Shown here: one piece after another, positions 63,068 to 64,000 of the stretch
How positions within the stretch are numbered: position 1 is the stretch's first letter
Layout: the number at the start of each line of letters is the position of its first letter
Assembly: GCF_019192965.1 (NCBI RefSeq)
Contig: NZ_JAHTKU010000008.1
Location: 266,279 to 330,278 of the forward strand
From: Nocardioides daeguensis
GTDB taxonomy: Bacteria; Actinomycetota; Actinomycetes; Propionibacteriales; Nocardioidaceae
Length of the DNA stretch: 64,000 nt
Direction: 5' to 3'
Made by a program: the position numbers and the translations under genes
The notes under the pieces: model-generated
Database searches by the model: none
The model's input: the letters and a program-made list of their open reading frames with translations, nothing else
What the model was told of the DNA's origin: nothing

Positions 63068-63808
63068 GTGACGCTGACCTTCCGCGAGGACGGACTCGGA
63101 CCGGACTTCATCGACTACGTCACGGCGTGGGACCTGCAGCGTGAGCTGCACGCGCAGGTCGTCGCCGGCGAGCTGACCGACACCGTCCTGCTCGTCGAGC
63201 ACCCGCCCGTCTTCACCGCCAGCCGGCGTACCGAGGCCCACGAGCGCCCCGCCGACCCCGGCGGCGCGCCGGTGATCGAGGTCGACCGCGGCGGCAAGAT
63301 CACCTTCCACGGCCCCGGCCAGCTGGTCGGCTACCCGATCGTCCGGCTGCCCGACCACGTGAAGATCCTCGACTACGTCCGCCGCCTCGAGGAGGCGATC
63401 ATCGCCGTGTGCGCCGAGCTCGGCGTCACGACCGCGCGCATCCCCGGCCGCACCGGCGTGTGGCTCAAGGCCGACGACAAGGGCGGGGAACGCAAGATCG
63501 CCGCCATCGGCATCCGGGTCCGCAACGGCGTCGCCATGCACGGCTTCGCGCTCAACTGCGACGTCGACCTGAGCTGGTACGACCGGTTCGTCCCCTGCGG
63601 CATCTCCGACGCCGGGGTCACCTCGCTGAGCGCCGAGCTCGGCCGGGACGTGCCGGTGCGCGAGGTCGTGGACTCCGTACGGCGCCACCTCGCCGAGCTG
63701 CTGGAGTGGAACGACTACACCCTCACCCCCGACTACGAGCCCCGGCCCGACCCGGCGAAGGCGAGCGCGCCGGCCGCCGTACCGGTGCTGAGCTACCCCG
63801 CCCGCTGA
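63068..63808 (+). CDS. lipB: Octanoyl-[acyl carrier protein]:protein octanoyltransferase
   Basis: A 246-residue enzyme transferring octanoate from ACP to lipoyl domains such as those of the E2 protein upstream. The catalytic pair is Cys177 (VPCGISDAGVTSLS) and Lys143 (GERKIAAIGIR); GGKITFHGPGQLVGYPI is the signature. GTG 63068 is used since a -10 box lies 7 bases upstream and MTLTFREDG matches the family start; an in-frame GTG at 63026 would precede that box. Followed by lipA after 50 bases. Confidence 0.97.
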   Translation: MTLTFREDGLGPDFIDYVTAWDLQRELHAQVVAGELTDTVLLVEHPPVFTASRRTEAHERPADPGGAPVIEVDRGGKITFHGPGQLVGYPIVRLPDHVKILDYVRRLEEAIIAVCAELGVTTARIPGRTGVWLKADDKGGERKIAAIGIRVRNGVAMHGFALNCDVDLSWYDRFVPCGISDAGVTSLSAELGRDVPVREVVDSVRRHLAELLEWNDYTLTPDYEPRPDPAKASAPAAVPVLSYPAR

Positions 63809-63846
63809 GCGTCTCGGGCGATCGCCGATCGTCCTCGGCCGCGGAG

Positions 63847-63852
63847 TAGGGT
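63847..63852 (+). promoter_or_regulatory. -10 box, leaderless start of lipA
   Basis: TAGGGT, 6 bases before GTG 63859; suggests lipA can be transcribed separately from lipB. Confidence 0.55.
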
Positions 63853-63858
63853 GATCGG

Positions 63859-64000
63859 GTGAGTGCCACACCCGAGGGGCGCAAGCTCCTCCGCCTGGAG
63901 GTCCGCAACGCGGAGACCCCGATCGAGCGGAAGCCGTCGTGGATCCGGACGAAGGCGACGATGGGCCCCGAGTACCGCACCCTGAAGAGCCTGGTGAAGT
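63859..64000 (+). CDS. lipA: Lipoyl synthase, N-terminus only (runs off the window)
   Basis: From GTG 63859 the frame reads [20 protein letters not shown] and continues with [19 protein letters not shown], which is the LipA N-terminus (the KP.WIR..... GP.Y..L pattern precedes the first iron-sulfur cysteines). LipA inserts sulfur into the octanoyl groups placed by LipB. The cluster-binding motifs lie beyond the window end. Confidence 0.93.
   Translation, partial: MSATPEGRKLLRLEVRNAETPIERKPSWIRTKATMGPEYRTLKSLVK

Noticed and set aside
1..64000. tRNA, rRNA or prophage genes
   Set aside because: Coding genes fill the window nearly without gaps; I saw no cloverleaf-like sequence, integrase, transposase or phage structural gene by eye, though a tRNA search could not be run.

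Overview
The window looks like chromosomal DNA of a high-GC Gram-positive actinobacterium, most likely of the Nocardioides / Propionibacteriales type. I infer this from strongly GC-biased codon use, many GTG starts, 4-base ATGA/GTGA gene overlaps, a recA-recX pair with an actinobacterial LexA box (CGAAC-N4-GTTCG), a ClgR-CinA-PgsA-FtsK block, and a gcvT / pepA / E2 (two lipoyl domains) / TIGR01777 / lipB / lipA block whose order I recall from Mycobacterium. No rRNA, tRNA, CRISPR array, insertion sequence or prophage was seen. The organism name is inference from gene content only.

Layout. (1) 1-5428, minus strand: a DinB-fold protein, DUF3046 and an MFS transporter, then recA with its own damage-responsive promoter region, followed by recX, a purine-type phosphoribosyltransferase, a PPK2 polyphosphate kinase and the start of a HipA-like kinase, almost without gaps. 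(2) 5525-7329, minus: a small GyrA-like protein, a DUF389 membrane protein and a DM13 lipoprotein-like protein, each with a -10 box 6 bases before the start codon. (3) 7362-14448, minus: a histidine utilisation operon hutH-hutU-(M20 amidohydrolase)-hutF-hutI with a divergent IclR regulator at 14560. No hutG is present; the M20 enzyme probably fills that step. (4) 15367-19102: a secreted Ig-like protein, a VOC protein, a SMI1/KNR4-like protein and an orphan N6-adenine methylase. (5) 19126-21750: an NAD salvage operon in which pncB and pncA form one continuous reading frame, followed by the Nudix-type regulator NrtR, with a clear NrtR operator in front. (6) 21838-26340: an ArsR regulator fused in frame to an SRPBCC protein behind two identical-type operators, a TIGR03086 protein, a TfoX-N protein and two tandem MFS paralogues. 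(7) 26344-33371: a class F-like sortase, the giant helicase Lhr, Nei2 glycosylase and HtpX. (8) 33497-46191, minus: clgR, cinA, a 1690-residue secreted nuclease/5'-nucleotidase, pgsA, rimO, a RodZ-like protein and ftsK. (9) 46490-49687: a secreted M4 metallopeptidase gene interrupted by one in-frame TAG. (10) 49806-57705, minus: RNase J, dapA, an LLM oxidoreductase, folA, thyA, a PhzF protein, a small protein and gcvT, with one plus-strand hydrolase. (11) 57748-64000, mainly plus: pepA, sucB/dlaT, a TIGR01777 epimerase, lipB and the start of lipA, which together make and use lipoyl groups.

The most interesting material is not one defence-type system but a set of structural oddities: a 45-bp dispersed repeat present in coding sequence (twice in lhr, once at the end of folA, and as head-to-head copies between recA and recX); three perfect back-to-back palindromes at 49701-49797; two genes fused in frame through an intact internal ribosome binding site; a nonsense-interrupted protease; and pervasive leaderless promoter geometry (TANNNT followed after 6-7 bases by the start codon).
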